A stretch of DNA of 64,000 bases, taken from Streptomyces asiaticus (GTDB lineage: Bacteria > Actinomycetota > Actinomycetes > Streptomycetales > Streptomycetaceae). Positions within the stretch are counted from its first letter, which is position 1. Each line of letters opens with the position of its first letter. The translations under genes were made by a program, and so were the position numbers. Location of the stretch: contig NZ_JAGSHX010000006.1 in assembly GCF_018138715.1 (NCBI RefSeq), positions 9,052,001 through 9,116,000 on the forward strand. The letters run 5' to 3'. Positions 27,352 to 35,542 of the stretch are shown one piece after another. Below the pieces are notes generated by a model. The model ran no database searches. It saw only the letters and a program-made list of their open reading frames with translations, and was not told where the DNA came from.

Positions 27352-28157
27352 CGGCGCTCCTGCCACGCGGTGAGTCGGCGTTCGGCCAGCAGCAACAGCC
27401 GGTCCATGACCAGGCCGATGACACCGATGCTGATCAGACCCACGAAGATCGTGGGAATGTCGTAGTAGGTCTGGGCGTGGACCATCTCGAAGCCGAGACC
27501 CTTCTGAGCGCCGATCATCTCGGCCGCCACCACGGTCGCCCAGGCCGCGCCGAGTCCGATGCGCATGCCGACCAGGATGAACGGCGTGGACGCCGGGATG
27601 ACCACCTTGAGGAAGACGGTCCGGTCCGACGCGCCGAGCACCCGCGCCGCGTCGATCAGCGTCCGGTCCACTCCGGTCACCCCCTGGAAGGCGGCCACCA
27701 CACAGGACATGAACGCCGCCAGGAAGATGACGAAGATCTTCGGCGTCTCGCCGATGCCCATCAACACGATCACCAGTGGGATCAGCGCGAGTGGCGGGAT
27801 CGTACGGAAGAACTGGACGTACGGCTCCAGCAGTCCCCGGGCCACCGGATACCAGCCCATCAGAAAGCCCACGGGCACGGCGACCAGGGTGCCGAGCGCG
27901 AACCCCAGGAGCACCCGCTGGAGGCTGGCCAGCGCGTCCTCGGTGAGGGTTCCGTCGGAGAGCAGTTCCCGCGCCCGGGAGCTCACGGAGAGCGGTCCGG
28001 GGATGTCCGCGAGCCCCGCCGCGGCGGTCAGCGACCAGAGGGCGATGGCCAGGACGAGGGCGATCAGATTGAACACGAGGGGGTGGACGGTGCGTCGTGC
28101 GCCGCGTGGCGCTTGTGGTGTCGTGGGGGTCTTCTCGGGCGCGGTGACCACCGTCAT
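27348..28157 (-). CDS. ABC transporter permease (SsuC/TauC type)
   Basis: A 269-residue membrane protein with about six helices. The EAA motif is [22 protein letters not shown], and the [19 protein letters not shown] segment is characteristic of this class. It is the first gene of the importer-sulfatase-GH43 series, preceded by a short hairpin and the ROK regulator on the same strand. Confidence 0.92.
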   Translation of the reverse strand: MTVVTAPEKTPTTPQAPRGARRTVHPLVFNLIALVLAIALWSLTAAAGLADIPGPLSVSSRARELLSDGTLTEDALASLQRVLLGFALGTLVAVPVGFLMGWYPVARGLLEPYVQFFRTIPPLALIPLVIVLMGIGETPKIFVIFLAAFMSCVVAAFQGVTGVDRTLIDAARVLGASDRTVFLKVVIPASTPFILVGMRIGLGAAWATVVAAEMIGAQKGLGFEMVHAQTYYDIPTIFVGLISIGVIGLVMDRLLLLAERRLTAWQERR

Positions 28158-28190
28158 GGACGCCTCGCGGGGTACATGGGTCCTCCTCTT

Positions 28191-28208
28191 CGGCCCGGGA
28201 CCGGGCCG
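28191..28208 (-). terminator. Short G/C hairpin between ROK and the permease gene
   Basis: CGGCCCGG-GA-CCGGGCCG is a near-perfect palindrome just after the ROK stop and 34 bp before the permease start. It may partly terminate the ROK transcript or act as a small regulatory structure; the very short loop makes it a weak call. Confidence 0.35.
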
Positions 28209-28210
28209 GA

Positions 28211-29428
28211 TCAGCCCGGACGGGCCGGGTAATGGCTGAGCAGGGGGGATTCACGCAGGACAAGGGCGATACCGCCCAGGGCGCCACCGGCCTCGCCGAG
28301 CGTCGCCGGCCTCAGGTCCACACGGTCCCGTGAGATCGGCATGATGTGTGCGCGCAGCGCCCGTTCGACCGGCTCGAAGAGCGGCGGGCCGGCCGCGGCG
28401 AGCTCGCCACCGAGCACGATCACCCCGGGGCCGATCGCGTTGCACACCGCCGCCAGCACGGTGCCGATATGGGTGCCGGCCGCCTCCAGCGTGCGCCGCG
28501 CCACCGGATCGCCGGCCTCCAGCGCCCCGAGGAGCGCGGCCAGGCCGTCCGCGTGGCCGCCGGAGCGGCGGTAGGCGGCGAGCACGGCGCCCACCGAGGC
28601 CACCGTCTCCAGGCAGCCGGTGGCGCCGCACGAACATCGTCCGTCGCCCGACTCGACCGCGATGTGCCCGAACTCGCCGGACAGCCCGTACGCCCCGCGG
28701 TGCAGGGCGCCGGCCACCACCAGCCCGCCGCCCACACCGTGCGACAGCCGCAGATACAGCACGTCCTGACCGCCCGCCGCGGCGCCCCAGGTGGCCTCGG
28801 CGAGCGCGGCGAGCCGGGTGTTGTTGTCCACCAGCACCGGGGCCTCGAAGCGCTGGCGCAGCAGGGCGGGCAGATCGGCGGAGGGCCACGGTTGCGCGGG
28901 CCCCGCGTCGGTGTCCTCGACCGGGCCGACGACACCCACCCCGATGGCGTTCAGCGCGCCCAGCCGCAGGGCGCCGTCGGCGAGCGTGCCGACCAGCCCC
29001 TCGGCCAGCGCGATCCGCTCCTCCCAGGGCAGCCCCGGGTCGTGCGGTTCACTGGCCGAACCGATCACCTCGTGGGCGACATTGACCGCGGAGACATGCA
29101 CCGCCCGGCGGGCGAAGTCGATACCGATGGCCTGGCCCGCGCTGGGGTTGAGCGTCAGCGCCTCCACCGGCCGTCCCCGCCTGCGCGGCGCCGTTCCGGG
29201 CGCCGTGGCGACCACGGCGCCGCTCTCGATCAGCTCGGTGACGATATCGCTGAGGGTGGTCCGGGAGAGCCCGCTGTGCCGGCCCAGTTCGGCCCGGCTG
29301 AGCGGGCCGTGTTTGCGCAACAGGTCCAGTACCAAGTCTTCGTGGCCCCGCCGAAGCCGGGCCAGCGGGCCGTCCTGATGGGGGTGCATGCCGACCAGCA
29401 TGCGCACGCCAATGTATTTCGTCAACAC
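28211..29428 (-). CDS. ROK-family transcriptional regulator
   Basis: About 390-405 residues. The N-terminal winged helix is [28 protein letters not shown]. The ROK ATPase/sugar-kinase fold follows with [21 protein letters not shown] and the zinc motif [10 protein letters not shown]. The protein is of the NagC/Mlc repressor class, which senses sugars. The start is uncertain: the frame opens at GTG 29428, but ATG 29387-29389 (MHPHQDG) is closer to the HTH domain and leaves room for a promoter. As the upstream gene on the same strand, it probably controls the importer-sulfatase-GH43 operon. Confidence 0.87.
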   Translation of the reverse strand: MLTKYIGVRMLVGMHPHQDGPLARLRRGHEDLVLDLLRKHGPLSRAELGRHSGLSRTTLSDIVTELIESGAVVATAPGTAPRRRGRPVEALTLNPSAGQAIGIDFARRAVHVSAVNVAHEVIGSASEPHDPGLPWEERIALAEGLVGTLADGALRLGALNAIGVGVVGPVEDTDAGPAQPWPSADLPALLRQRFEAPVLVDNNTRLAALAEATWGAAAGGQDVLYLRLSHGVGGGLVVAGALHRGAYGLSGEFGHIAVESGDGRCSCGATGCLETVASVGAVLAAYRRSGGHADGLAALLGALEAGDPVARRTLEAAGTHIGTVLAAVCNAIGPGVIVLGGELAAAGPPLFEPVERALRAHIMPISRDRVDLRPATLGEAGGALGGIALVLRESPLLSHYPARPG

Positions 29429-29633
29429 CCCGGAATAAAAGAAGGCTCAGGTCCCGCTCGTACCCGGCCCCTCCTTCATCCCGTCCCACCGCACCTGCTA
29501 TAGCTGTTGGCTGACTCTCCATCACGGCGACATCTCCCGCCGCCGCTCAAGGAATGCGATCATGCTGACCTGAGCATGCCAACCCCCCACCTTCCCGGCG
29601 TGCGGCCACGCCGCGGTCGTTCAGGAGGACGCA

Positions 29634-30401
29634 GTGAAGAAGAGTTCGCGGATCGGCAGAGTGTCCGCCATCCTCGGCAGCGCCATCGTGCTGGTCATGG
29701 CCTTCCCGGGCAGTGCGCTCGCGGACCCGCCCACGTCCCTGCCCGCCAACGCGGACGGCACGGAGCAGACGTTCCAGCCGGCGTTCGACTACGACACCGA
29801 CGGCTGTTACCCCACACCCGCCATCGGCCCCGACGGGACGATCGCGGGCGGGCTCAACCCCAGCGGCGCCCTCAACGGCCAGTGCCGCGACTCCTGGGAC
29901 CTGGACAACACCAACGGATACTCCCGCTCCAAGTGCAACAACGGCTGGTGCGCGATCATCTACGGCCTGTACTTCGAGAAGGACCAGGCCGTGGCCGGGA
30001 GCGGTCTCGGCGGCCACCGCCACGACTGGGAACACGTCGTGGTGTGGGTGCAGAACAACGAGGCCAAGTACGTCGCCACCTCGGCCCACGGCAACTTCAA
30101 CATCTACAACCGGGACCAGATCCGCTGGGACGGCACCCACCCCAAGGTCGTGTACCACAAGGACGGCCTGAGCACCCACTGCTTCCGCCCGGCGAACTCC
30201 AATGACGAGCCGCCGGAGAACCACAAGCACACCTGGCAGTACCCCGCGCTGGTCGGCTGGAACGGCTACCCCGCCGGGCTGCGCGACAAGCTGAGCCAGG
30301 CCGACTTCGGCAGTGCCACCCTCGGCCTGAAGGACAGCACGCTCAACTCCCACCTCGCGAAGGCCAAGCCGTCCGACATCCCCTTCGACCCCAACGCGTA
30401 A
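29634..30401 (+). CDS. Secreted NLP (NPP1/necrosis-inducing-like) protein
   Basis: A 255-residue protein with a signal peptide cleaved after ALA (about residue 30). It carries the NLP hallmark GHRHDWE at 127-133 and four Cys (58, 84, 101, 106), the first two positioned like the conserved NLP disulfide. NLP proteins of plant-associated microbes bind sphingolipids of eudicot membranes and cause necrosis; bacterial homologues can be toxic or not. GTG 29634 follows AGGAGG. A hairpin follows the stop. It stands alone and divergent from the ROK gene. Confidence 0.93.
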   Translation: MKKSSRIGRVSAILGSAIVLVMAFPGSALADPPTSLPANADGTEQTFQPAFDYDTDGCYPTPAIGPDGTIAGGLNPSGALNGQCRDSWDLDNTNGYSRSKCNNGWCAIIYGLYFEKDQAVAGSGLGGHRHDWEHVVVWVQNNEAKYVATSAHGNFNIYNRDQIRWDGTHPKVVYHKDGLSTHCFRPANSNDEPPENHKHTWQYPALVGWNGYPAGLRDKLSQADFGSATLGLKDSTLNSHLAKAKPSDIPFDPNA

Positions 30402-30410
30402 GCGACACCG

Positions 30411-30450
30411 CCCCGGGAGGCGACATGGCGTCAGCCTCCGCCTCCCGGGG
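30411..30450 (+). terminator. Terminator hairpin after the NLP gene
   Basis: An 11-bp perfect G/C stem (CCCCGGGAGGC with GCCTCCCGGGG) with an 18-nt loop begins 10 nt after the NLP stop. Confidence 0.65.
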
Positions 30451-30485
30451 CCGGGCGTAGCCCACCGGCCCGGTCACCGGCTCGG

Positions 30486-30956
30486 TCAGCGCCGGGGTGG
30501 TCCGGCCGGGGGCGGCTCGACCTCGAGGTAGCGGTGGCGGCGCGGCCCCCGGTACTCCAGCGCGTCCCAGCCCAGCCGTCGCAGTACGTCCGCGCAGTTC
30601 CGCAGCGCACCCTCCGCCGCGTACCCGGCGCCACTCCCCGGCGGCCCCAGCCACTCGACCCGCACCACCCCGGCCCGTTCCGCCGCGCCGAGGCAGTATC
30701 CGGTCGCCGTACGGCGGCCCTCCGCGTCGACGGCCGACGGTGGCACACCGGCCGCCTCCAGCGCCAGGGCCACGGCCCGCACCGGTTGCCGCCGCTCCCA
30801 CTCGGCGGGCACCCCTTCGGCGTCGCCGGTGTCGGCGTTCATCAGCCGGCGGATCTGGAGCAGCCCCTCGAACGCGGTCCGCACCGCGGCCTCGCGGCCC
30901 CGGTCGTCGCCCGTGGGGAGCTCCGCGGCGCCGGTGGCCACCTCGAACTCCGCCAT
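30486..30956 (-). CDS. Hypothetical protein
   Basis: A 156-residue acidic soluble protein starting MAEFEVATGAAELP at ATG 30954-30956. The C-terminal part (LGPPGSGAGYAAEGALRNCADVLRRLGW, then EYRGPRRHRYLEVEPPP) is reminiscent of small actinobacterial proteins of unknown role. There is no signal peptide or membrane helix. The third-position G/C bias fits a real gene. It is followed by nothing on its strand; the upstream neighbour is an alpha/beta hydrolase 58 bp away. No function can be assigned. Confidence 0.65.
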   Translation of the reverse strand: MAEFEVATGAAELPTGDDRGREAAVRTAFEGLLQIRRLMNADTGDAEGVPAEWERRQPVRAVALALEAAGVPPSAVDAEGRRTATGYCLGAAERAGVVRVEWLGPPGSGAGYAAEGALRNCADVLRRLGWDALEYRGPRRHRYLEVEPPPAGPPRR

Positions 30957-31014
30957 CCCCCTGCCCCCTTCGGACCCTGGCCTGCCATGGCCTCCCGTGG
31001 CCCGGCCGCGCCGC

Positions 31015-32076
31015 TCAGCGCCGTCGCAGACGGTCGGCCTCGACCACGGCATCGGCGAAGGCTTCCGGAGCCTCCTGGGGCACATTGTGGCCGATGCCCT
31101 TCAGTGTCCGGTGGGCGTACGGGCCCGAGAACTTGTCCCGGTACGCGGCATCGCCCCCGGCCGGGGCGAACGGATCGCGCCCGCCGTCCAGCGTGACCGT
31201 GGGGACGCCGATGACGGGACCCTTGGCCAGGCGCCGTTCCAGACCGTCGTACCGGGGATCGCCCGCCGCGAGCCCCAGCCGCCAGCGGTAGTTGTTTATC
31301 ACGATGCGCACATAGTCCGGATTCCTGAAGGCGGCGGCGGTGCGCGCGAAGGTGGCGTCGTCGAAATGCCACGTCGGGGAGTTGAACCGCCAGACGAGCC
31401 GTGCCAGTTGGCGTCGGTAGTCGGGGTTCTCCAGCCCGAGCACACCCCTCTCGGTGGCGAAGTAGTACTGATACCACCAGGCCCATTCGACCTTCGGCGG
31501 CTGTGGCCGCTCGTTCGCCTTCCGGTTGGTGATCAGATAGCCGGCCACCGAGACCAGGGCCTTGCAGCGCTCCGGCCACAGCGCCGCGACGATGTCGGCC
31601 GTTCGCGAACCCCAGTCGAATCCGGCGAGGACCGCCCGCTCGATCCGGAGCGCGTCCATCAAAGCGATGAGATCGACGGCGAACACCGACTGCTGGCCGT
31701 CGCGGGGCGTCCGGGGCGACAGAAAGCGCGTCGTCCCGTAGCCGCGCAGATGCGGGACGATCACCCGATAGCCCTTGGCGGCCAGCATGGGCGCCACATC
31801 GGTATAGCTGTGGATGTCATAGGGCCAGCCGTGCAGCAGGACGACCGCGGGGCCATGGGCCGGACCGGCCTCGGCGTAGCCGACGTTCAGCACCCCGGCC
31901 CTGATCTGCCGCGGGGCGGCGAGGGGCGAGTGCGGCCGCGCAACCGGCGTCCCCCGCCCCTCCGAGTCCGCAAGCATCCCCGCGGCCTCCGCCGGGCCGG
32001 TGGCGGCCCGGGCGGCGAGCGGTGCCCCGACGGCGCCCGCACCCACGACCTTCCAGAAGCCGCGCCTGCTGAACAT
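31015..32076 (-). CDS. Exported alpha/beta hydrolase (epoxide hydrolase-like)
   Basis: A 353-residue enzyme. The N-terminus MFSRRGFWKVVGAGAVG is a Tat signal. The hydrolase core has the oxyanion HGWPYDIHSY, the nucleophile elbow GFDWGSRTA (Asp, as in epoxide hydrolases and haloalkane dehalogenases, not Ser) and the catalytic His in GIGHNVPQEAP. The cap region contains YYFATERG. The substrate is unknown. GTG 32082 has a better-spaced GGAGGG but adds only two residues to ATG 32076. Confidence 0.85.
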   Translation of the reverse strand: MFSRRGFWKVVGAGAVGAPLAARAATGPAEAAGMLADSEGRGTPVARPHSPLAAPRQIRAGVLNVGYAEAGPAHGPAVVLLHGWPYDIHSYTDVAPMLAAKGYRVIVPHLRGYGTTRFLSPRTPRDGQQSVFAVDLIALMDALRIERAVLAGFDWGSRTADIVAALWPERCKALVSVAGYLITNRKANERPQPPKVEWAWWYQYYFATERGVLGLENPDYRRQLARLVWRFNSPTWHFDDATFARTAAAFRNPDYVRIVINNYRWRLGLAAGDPRYDGLERRLAKGPVIGVPTVTLDGGRDPFAPAGGDAAYRDKFSGPYAHRTLKGIGHNVPQEAPEAFADAVVEADRLRRR

Positions 32077-32190
32077 CCGCACCCACCCTCCACCAGTGCG
32101 AACCGCTCCCCGGACCTGACATCCACCATGGCGCACGAGGCTGCCCCTCGCACGCCGTGCGTCACCTGTCAGAGAGGTGATACGAGGCGG

Positions 32191-32290
32191 GGTGGATGGG
32201 TCTCTCCCCGGGTGGATGGGTCTCTCCTCGGACGTACGGAGTCGCTCCTCGGGTGGACGGGGCTCCACTCGGGCGGGATGGGCCTCTACT
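32191..32290. repeat. Degenerate 20-bp tandem repeat, five units
   Basis: GGTGGATGGGTCTCTCCYCG occurs twice almost exactly (32191-32210, 32211-32230). Three decayed copies follow, the last reaching the DoxX stop codon. This occupies the gap between the hydrolase and DoxX genes. Confidence 0.7.
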
Positions 32291-32819
32291 CGTAGAGCTC
32301 CTCCTCGGCGAGCTCACGCTCCGCGGTCACCGCCATCCTGCGCTTGATCACCGCGGCCGCCGCCAGCGCGCTCGTGGTGAACGCCGTCGCGATCAGCCAC
32401 GGCCGGTCCAGCACATGGCAGGTGAGGTGGTCCAGGGAGTAGCGGCCGGGCCCCGAGATCCCGAGCGCCGCCGCCGAGCAACCCAGCAGGGCCGGGAACT
32501 CATAACCTCCGGACTGGGCGAAGAACCCGGCCGGCGCGTTCACCGACACCGCCCCCGCCATCGTCCCCGCGGCCGCCGCCCCGGCCGCGGGAGTGGCGAA
32601 CCCGAGCGCGAGCAGCAGCCCGCCGCCCGCCTCGCCCAGCCCGGCCACCACGGCGCTTGCCCGCCCCGGACGGAAGCCCATCGCCTCCATGACCTCGGCG
32701 GTACGGGCCAGGCCATCGCCCCCGCACCAGCCGAAGAGCTTCTGCGTGCCGTGTGCGACCAGCACCCCGCCCACGCCGAGGCGCAGGGTGAGCAGTCCGA
32801 GGTCCTTGCGGTGGGGCAT
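32286..32819 (-). CDS. DoxX-family membrane protein
   Basis: A 177-residue protein with four membrane segments. The DoxX signature is at the N-terminus (LTLRLGVGGVLVAHGTQKLFGW), followed by GLGEAGGGLLLALGF. DoxX proteins are small quinol- or redox-linked membrane proteins; the precise role is unknown. Two in-frame starts exist (MPHRKDL at 32819 and MPRSGGDP at 32843), each with its own GGAGGAGA ribosome site because this region is duplicated; the inner one is chosen. Confidence 0.85.
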   Translation of the reverse strand: MPHRKDLGLLTLRLGVGGVLVAHGTQKLFGWCGGDGLARTAEVMEAMGFRPGRASAVVAGLGEAGGGLLLALGFATPAAGAAAAGTMAGAVSVNAPAGFFAQSGGYEFPALLGCSAAALGISGPGRYSLDHLTCHVLDRPWLIATAFTTSALAAAAVIKRRMAVTAERELAEEELYE

Positions 32820-32860
32820 GGGATCTCCTCCGCTCCGGGGCATGGTGTCTCCTCCGCTCC
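32813..32860 (-). repeat. Duplicated ribosome site plus start codon
   Basis: Two 24-bp copies (32813-32836 and 32837-32860) differ at two bases. Each carries, on the minus strand, GGAGCGGAGGAGA, then a short spacer and ATGCCCC. The copies are in frame (8 codons apart), so DoxX could start at either. Confidence 0.75.
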
Positions 32861-32894
32861 CGTACGGGCACACCACGGGCGGCCGCCCGGCGTC

Positions 32895-33758
32895 TCACCC
32901 AGTCTCGGTACGCCTCCCGGGCCCCGCCGTCGCTGCTACGCCATCGGAGTGCATCAGCTCCGTCGTGGTGACCGCGCGCAGACCGCGCCGGCGCAGACCG
33001 TCGAGGACCGCGGGCAGCGCGGTCAGGGTTCCGGAGTGGCCGAAGTGCAGACTGACCACGGAACCGGCGCGGACCTGGCCGAGGACCGCGTCCCGCACCG
33101 CGTCCGGGCCCGGGTCCTGGAAGTCGAGCGAGTCCACGTCGTAGGAGAGGACGTGCGGGTATCCGGCGCGGGCCGCGAGACGGGTCACGAGGTCCGTGGC
33201 GGTCCGGGCCTGCGACGGCCGGAACCAGCCGCCGATGGTCCCGGTGAGGCGGCGCAGCCGGTCGGCGCACTCGGTGATCTCCGCGTACGCCTCGTCGGCG
33301 GGCAGGGCGCATACGGCGCGGTGCCGCATGGTGTGGTTGCCCAGCTCATGGCCGCCGTCCAGGACCCGCCGGGCCAGTTCCGGGTGTTCGTCCAGCCAGG
33401 TGCCGACGGCGAGGACGGTGACCCGGGCGCCCGCCCGTTCGGCCTCGGACAGCAGTGAGCGGGCGAGCTCCGCGTCGCCCTGGCCGTGGAAGGTGAGGGC
33501 CACCGCGCTTCCGTCGCGCGGTCCGTGGGCGATCCGCGGTGGCAGCCCGGGGAAGCGCACCGGTCCGCGTGGCGCGCGTCCGGCGGGCGTGGCCCGGTCC
33601 GAGGCCGCACCGGAGGAGGGCGGCTCGGTGGGACCGGCCGGCCGGGACGACGAGGAGTCGGTGTGATGGCCGCAGCCGACGCCGCACGTCGTGGCCGCCA
33701 CGGCACCGCTCGCGGACCGCAGGACATCGCGGCGGGAGGGAGAGGACACCTGAAGCAT
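32895..33758 (-). CDS. Divergent polysaccharide deacetylase (NodB-like) family protein
   Basis: A 287-residue protein with a Tat-like signal (SRRDVLRSA) and a possible lipobox GVGC. The NodB fold is recognisable in HELGNHTMRHRAV (zinc His pair), WFRPSQA and LSYDVDSLDFQDP. However, the usual TFDDG motif is TFHGQGD here, so the catalytic Asp pair is lost. It may be an inactive or altered carbohydrate esterase acting outside the cell. It is convergent with nothing and divergent from the APC permease. Confidence 0.82.
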   Translation of the reverse strand: MLQVSSPSRRDVLRSASGAVAATTCGVGCGHHTDSSSSRPAGPTEPPSSGAASDRATPAGRAPRGPVRFPGLPPRIAHGPRDGSAVALTFHGQGDAELARSLLSEAERAGARVTVLAVGTWLDEHPELARRVLDGGHELGNHTMRHRAVCALPADEAYAEITECADRLRRLTGTIGGWFRPSQARTATDLVTRLAARAGYPHVLSYDVDSLDFQDPGPDAVRDAVLGQVRAGSVVSLHFGHSGTLTALPAVLDGLRRRGLRAVTTTELMHSDGVAATAGPGRRTETG

Positions 33759-33931
33759 GAGAACACGTCACCACCCGATATGCGGCGATTCCTCTCCGGT
33801 GGAGGGTGTTTTTCCGTCGATCGCCTCGCACGGGCCCGCACCGAGGTCCGGGGAGCGTCGGTGGAGCCCGTCGGCACGCATGGCACGCTGGGGCTTTGCA
33901 TGTTCGTGCACCACCGAGGAGACGAGCCACC

Positions 33932-35542
33932 GTGTCGCAGAACCACCCACCGGAGTCCATCGCCGCGCCGGCGGTGCTCGCCGAGGAGCGACGACTCCAC
34001 AAGGACCTCGGATTCTGGGCCCTGACGGCGATCGGGTTCTCCAACATCCTGGGGTCCGGGTGGCTGTTCGCGGCCCTGTACGCCGCCCAGACCGCCGGCC
34101 CGGCCGCCCTGCTGTCCTGGATCGCGGCGGGTGTGCTGTGCGCCCTGATCGCGCTGGTCATGGTGGAGCTCGGCGCCACCCGCCCGGAGGGCGGCGGCAC
34201 CGTGCGCTGGCCGCTGTACGCCAGCGGACGGCTGGTCGGCACGATGATCGGCTGGTCGGTGCTGCTCTCGGTGGGCGGTACGGCGGCCGAGATCAGCGCC
34301 ATCATGCAGTACGCCGCCCACTATCTGCCGGGGCTCTACAACGGCGGCACCCTCAGCGCATCCGGCCTCGCCGTGGCCGTCGCGCTCAGTGTCGTACTGA
34401 CGGCGTGCAACTGGTTCGCGGTGCGGATATTCGCCCGGCTGAACAACCTGATCTCGGTGTTCAAGGTCGTCGTCCCCATCCTCACCATCGTCGCGCTGTT
34501 CCTGTCCGGCACCCACTCCGGACGCCTCACCGATCACGGCGGTTTCGCCCCGTACGGCTACGCGGCCTGCCTGACCGCGCTCGCCGGCGGTGGCATCGTG
34601 TACTCCGTCAACGGCTTCCAGGCCCCGCTCGACTTCTCCGGTGAGGCCCGCAATCCGCGCCGTACCGTGCCGGCCGCGGTGCTCACCGGGATCGGCCTCG
34701 CGGTGCTGGTCTACGTCGGGCTTCAGCTGGCGTTCCTGTACACGGTGCCCGAGTCGCTGCTGGGCCACGGCTGGAAGGGAGTCGACTTCGAGTCGCCCTT
34801 CGGGCAGCTCGCCCTGGTGCTCAACCTCCACTGGCTGGCCACGCTGCTCTACGCCGACGCGGTGATCTCACCGGGCGGATCGGCCTATGTGGGCGTGGCC
34901 ATCGACGCTCGCCATACGTACGCCCTGGCCAAGAACGGTCTGCTGCCCCGCTTCTTCATGCGCATCCACCCCTGGTCCGGAGTGGCGCGCCGGGCGCTGC
35001 TGCTCAACCTCGCGGTCATCGTCGTCTTCATGCTGCCGTTCGGCGGCTGGCAGGACATCGTGAGCGTGATGGGCGACATGTATCTGCTGATCTACGCCGC
35101 CTCGGCGGTGGCCGTCGCGGCGTTCCGGGCCCATGACCGCGAGCGGGGAGTGGCGCGGGCCGAGGGCCAGGTGCCGGGGGTGCGCTGGATCGCACCGGTG
35201 AGCTTCGTGGTGGCCAGTGAGTTCGTCTACTGGTCCGGCTGGCACGATCTGCGGCTCGCGCTGCCCTTCGTCCTGGTCGGCGCCGTGTTGTTCCTGTTGC
35301 AGCGTCGCGAGGACGGAGGCGCCCCGCTGGGGGAGGAGCTGCGGCGCGGCGCCTGGCTGGTCTTCCACCTCGCCGCGCTGACCGTGCTGTCGTGGCTGGG
35401 CACCTTCGGTGGTTCCGGCCGCCTCCCGGCGCCGTACGACACGGTGGTGGTGGGCGTTCTCGCGCTCGCCGTGTTCGTGTGGGCGGTCCGCGCGGGCGCC
35501 CAGCACCTGCGCACCTCGCGGCTCAGCGCAGCGTCGCCGTGA
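33932..35542 (+). CDS. APC-family amino acid permease
   Basis: A 536-residue integral membrane protein with about 12 helices. The first helix region GFWALTAIGFSNILGSGWLF contains the unwound GSGW-type substrate motif of the amino acid-polyamine-organocation family. GTG 33932 follows GAGGAG and is preferred over the upstream frame beginning at 33806. The 3' end overlaps the convergent lyase gene by 20 bp. The substrate is unknown. Confidence 0.88.
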   Translation: MSQNHPPESIAAPAVLAEERRLHKDLGFWALTAIGFSNILGSGWLFAALYAAQTAGPAALLSWIAAGVLCALIALVMVELGATRPEGGGTVRWPLYASGRLVGTMIGWSVLLSVGGTAAEISAIMQYAAHYLPGLYNGGTLSASGLAVAVALSVVLTACNWFAVRIFARLNNLISVFKVVVPILTIVALFLSGTHSGRLTDHGGFAPYGYAACLTALAGGGIVYSVNGFQAPLDFSGEARNPRRTVPAAVLTGIGLAVLVYVGLQLAFLYTVPESLLGHGWKGVDFESPFGQLALVLNLHWLATLLYADAVISPGGSAYVGVAIDARHTYALAKNGLLPRFFMRIHPWSGVARRALLLNLAVIVVFMLPFGGWQDIVSVMGDMYLLIYAASAVAVAAFRAHDRERGVARAEGQVPGVRWIAPVSFVVASEFVYWSGWHDLRLALPFVLVGAVLFLLQRREDGGAPLGEELRRGAWLVFHLAALTVLSWLGTFGGSGRLPAPYDTVVVGVLALAVFVWAVRAGAQHLRTSRLSAASP

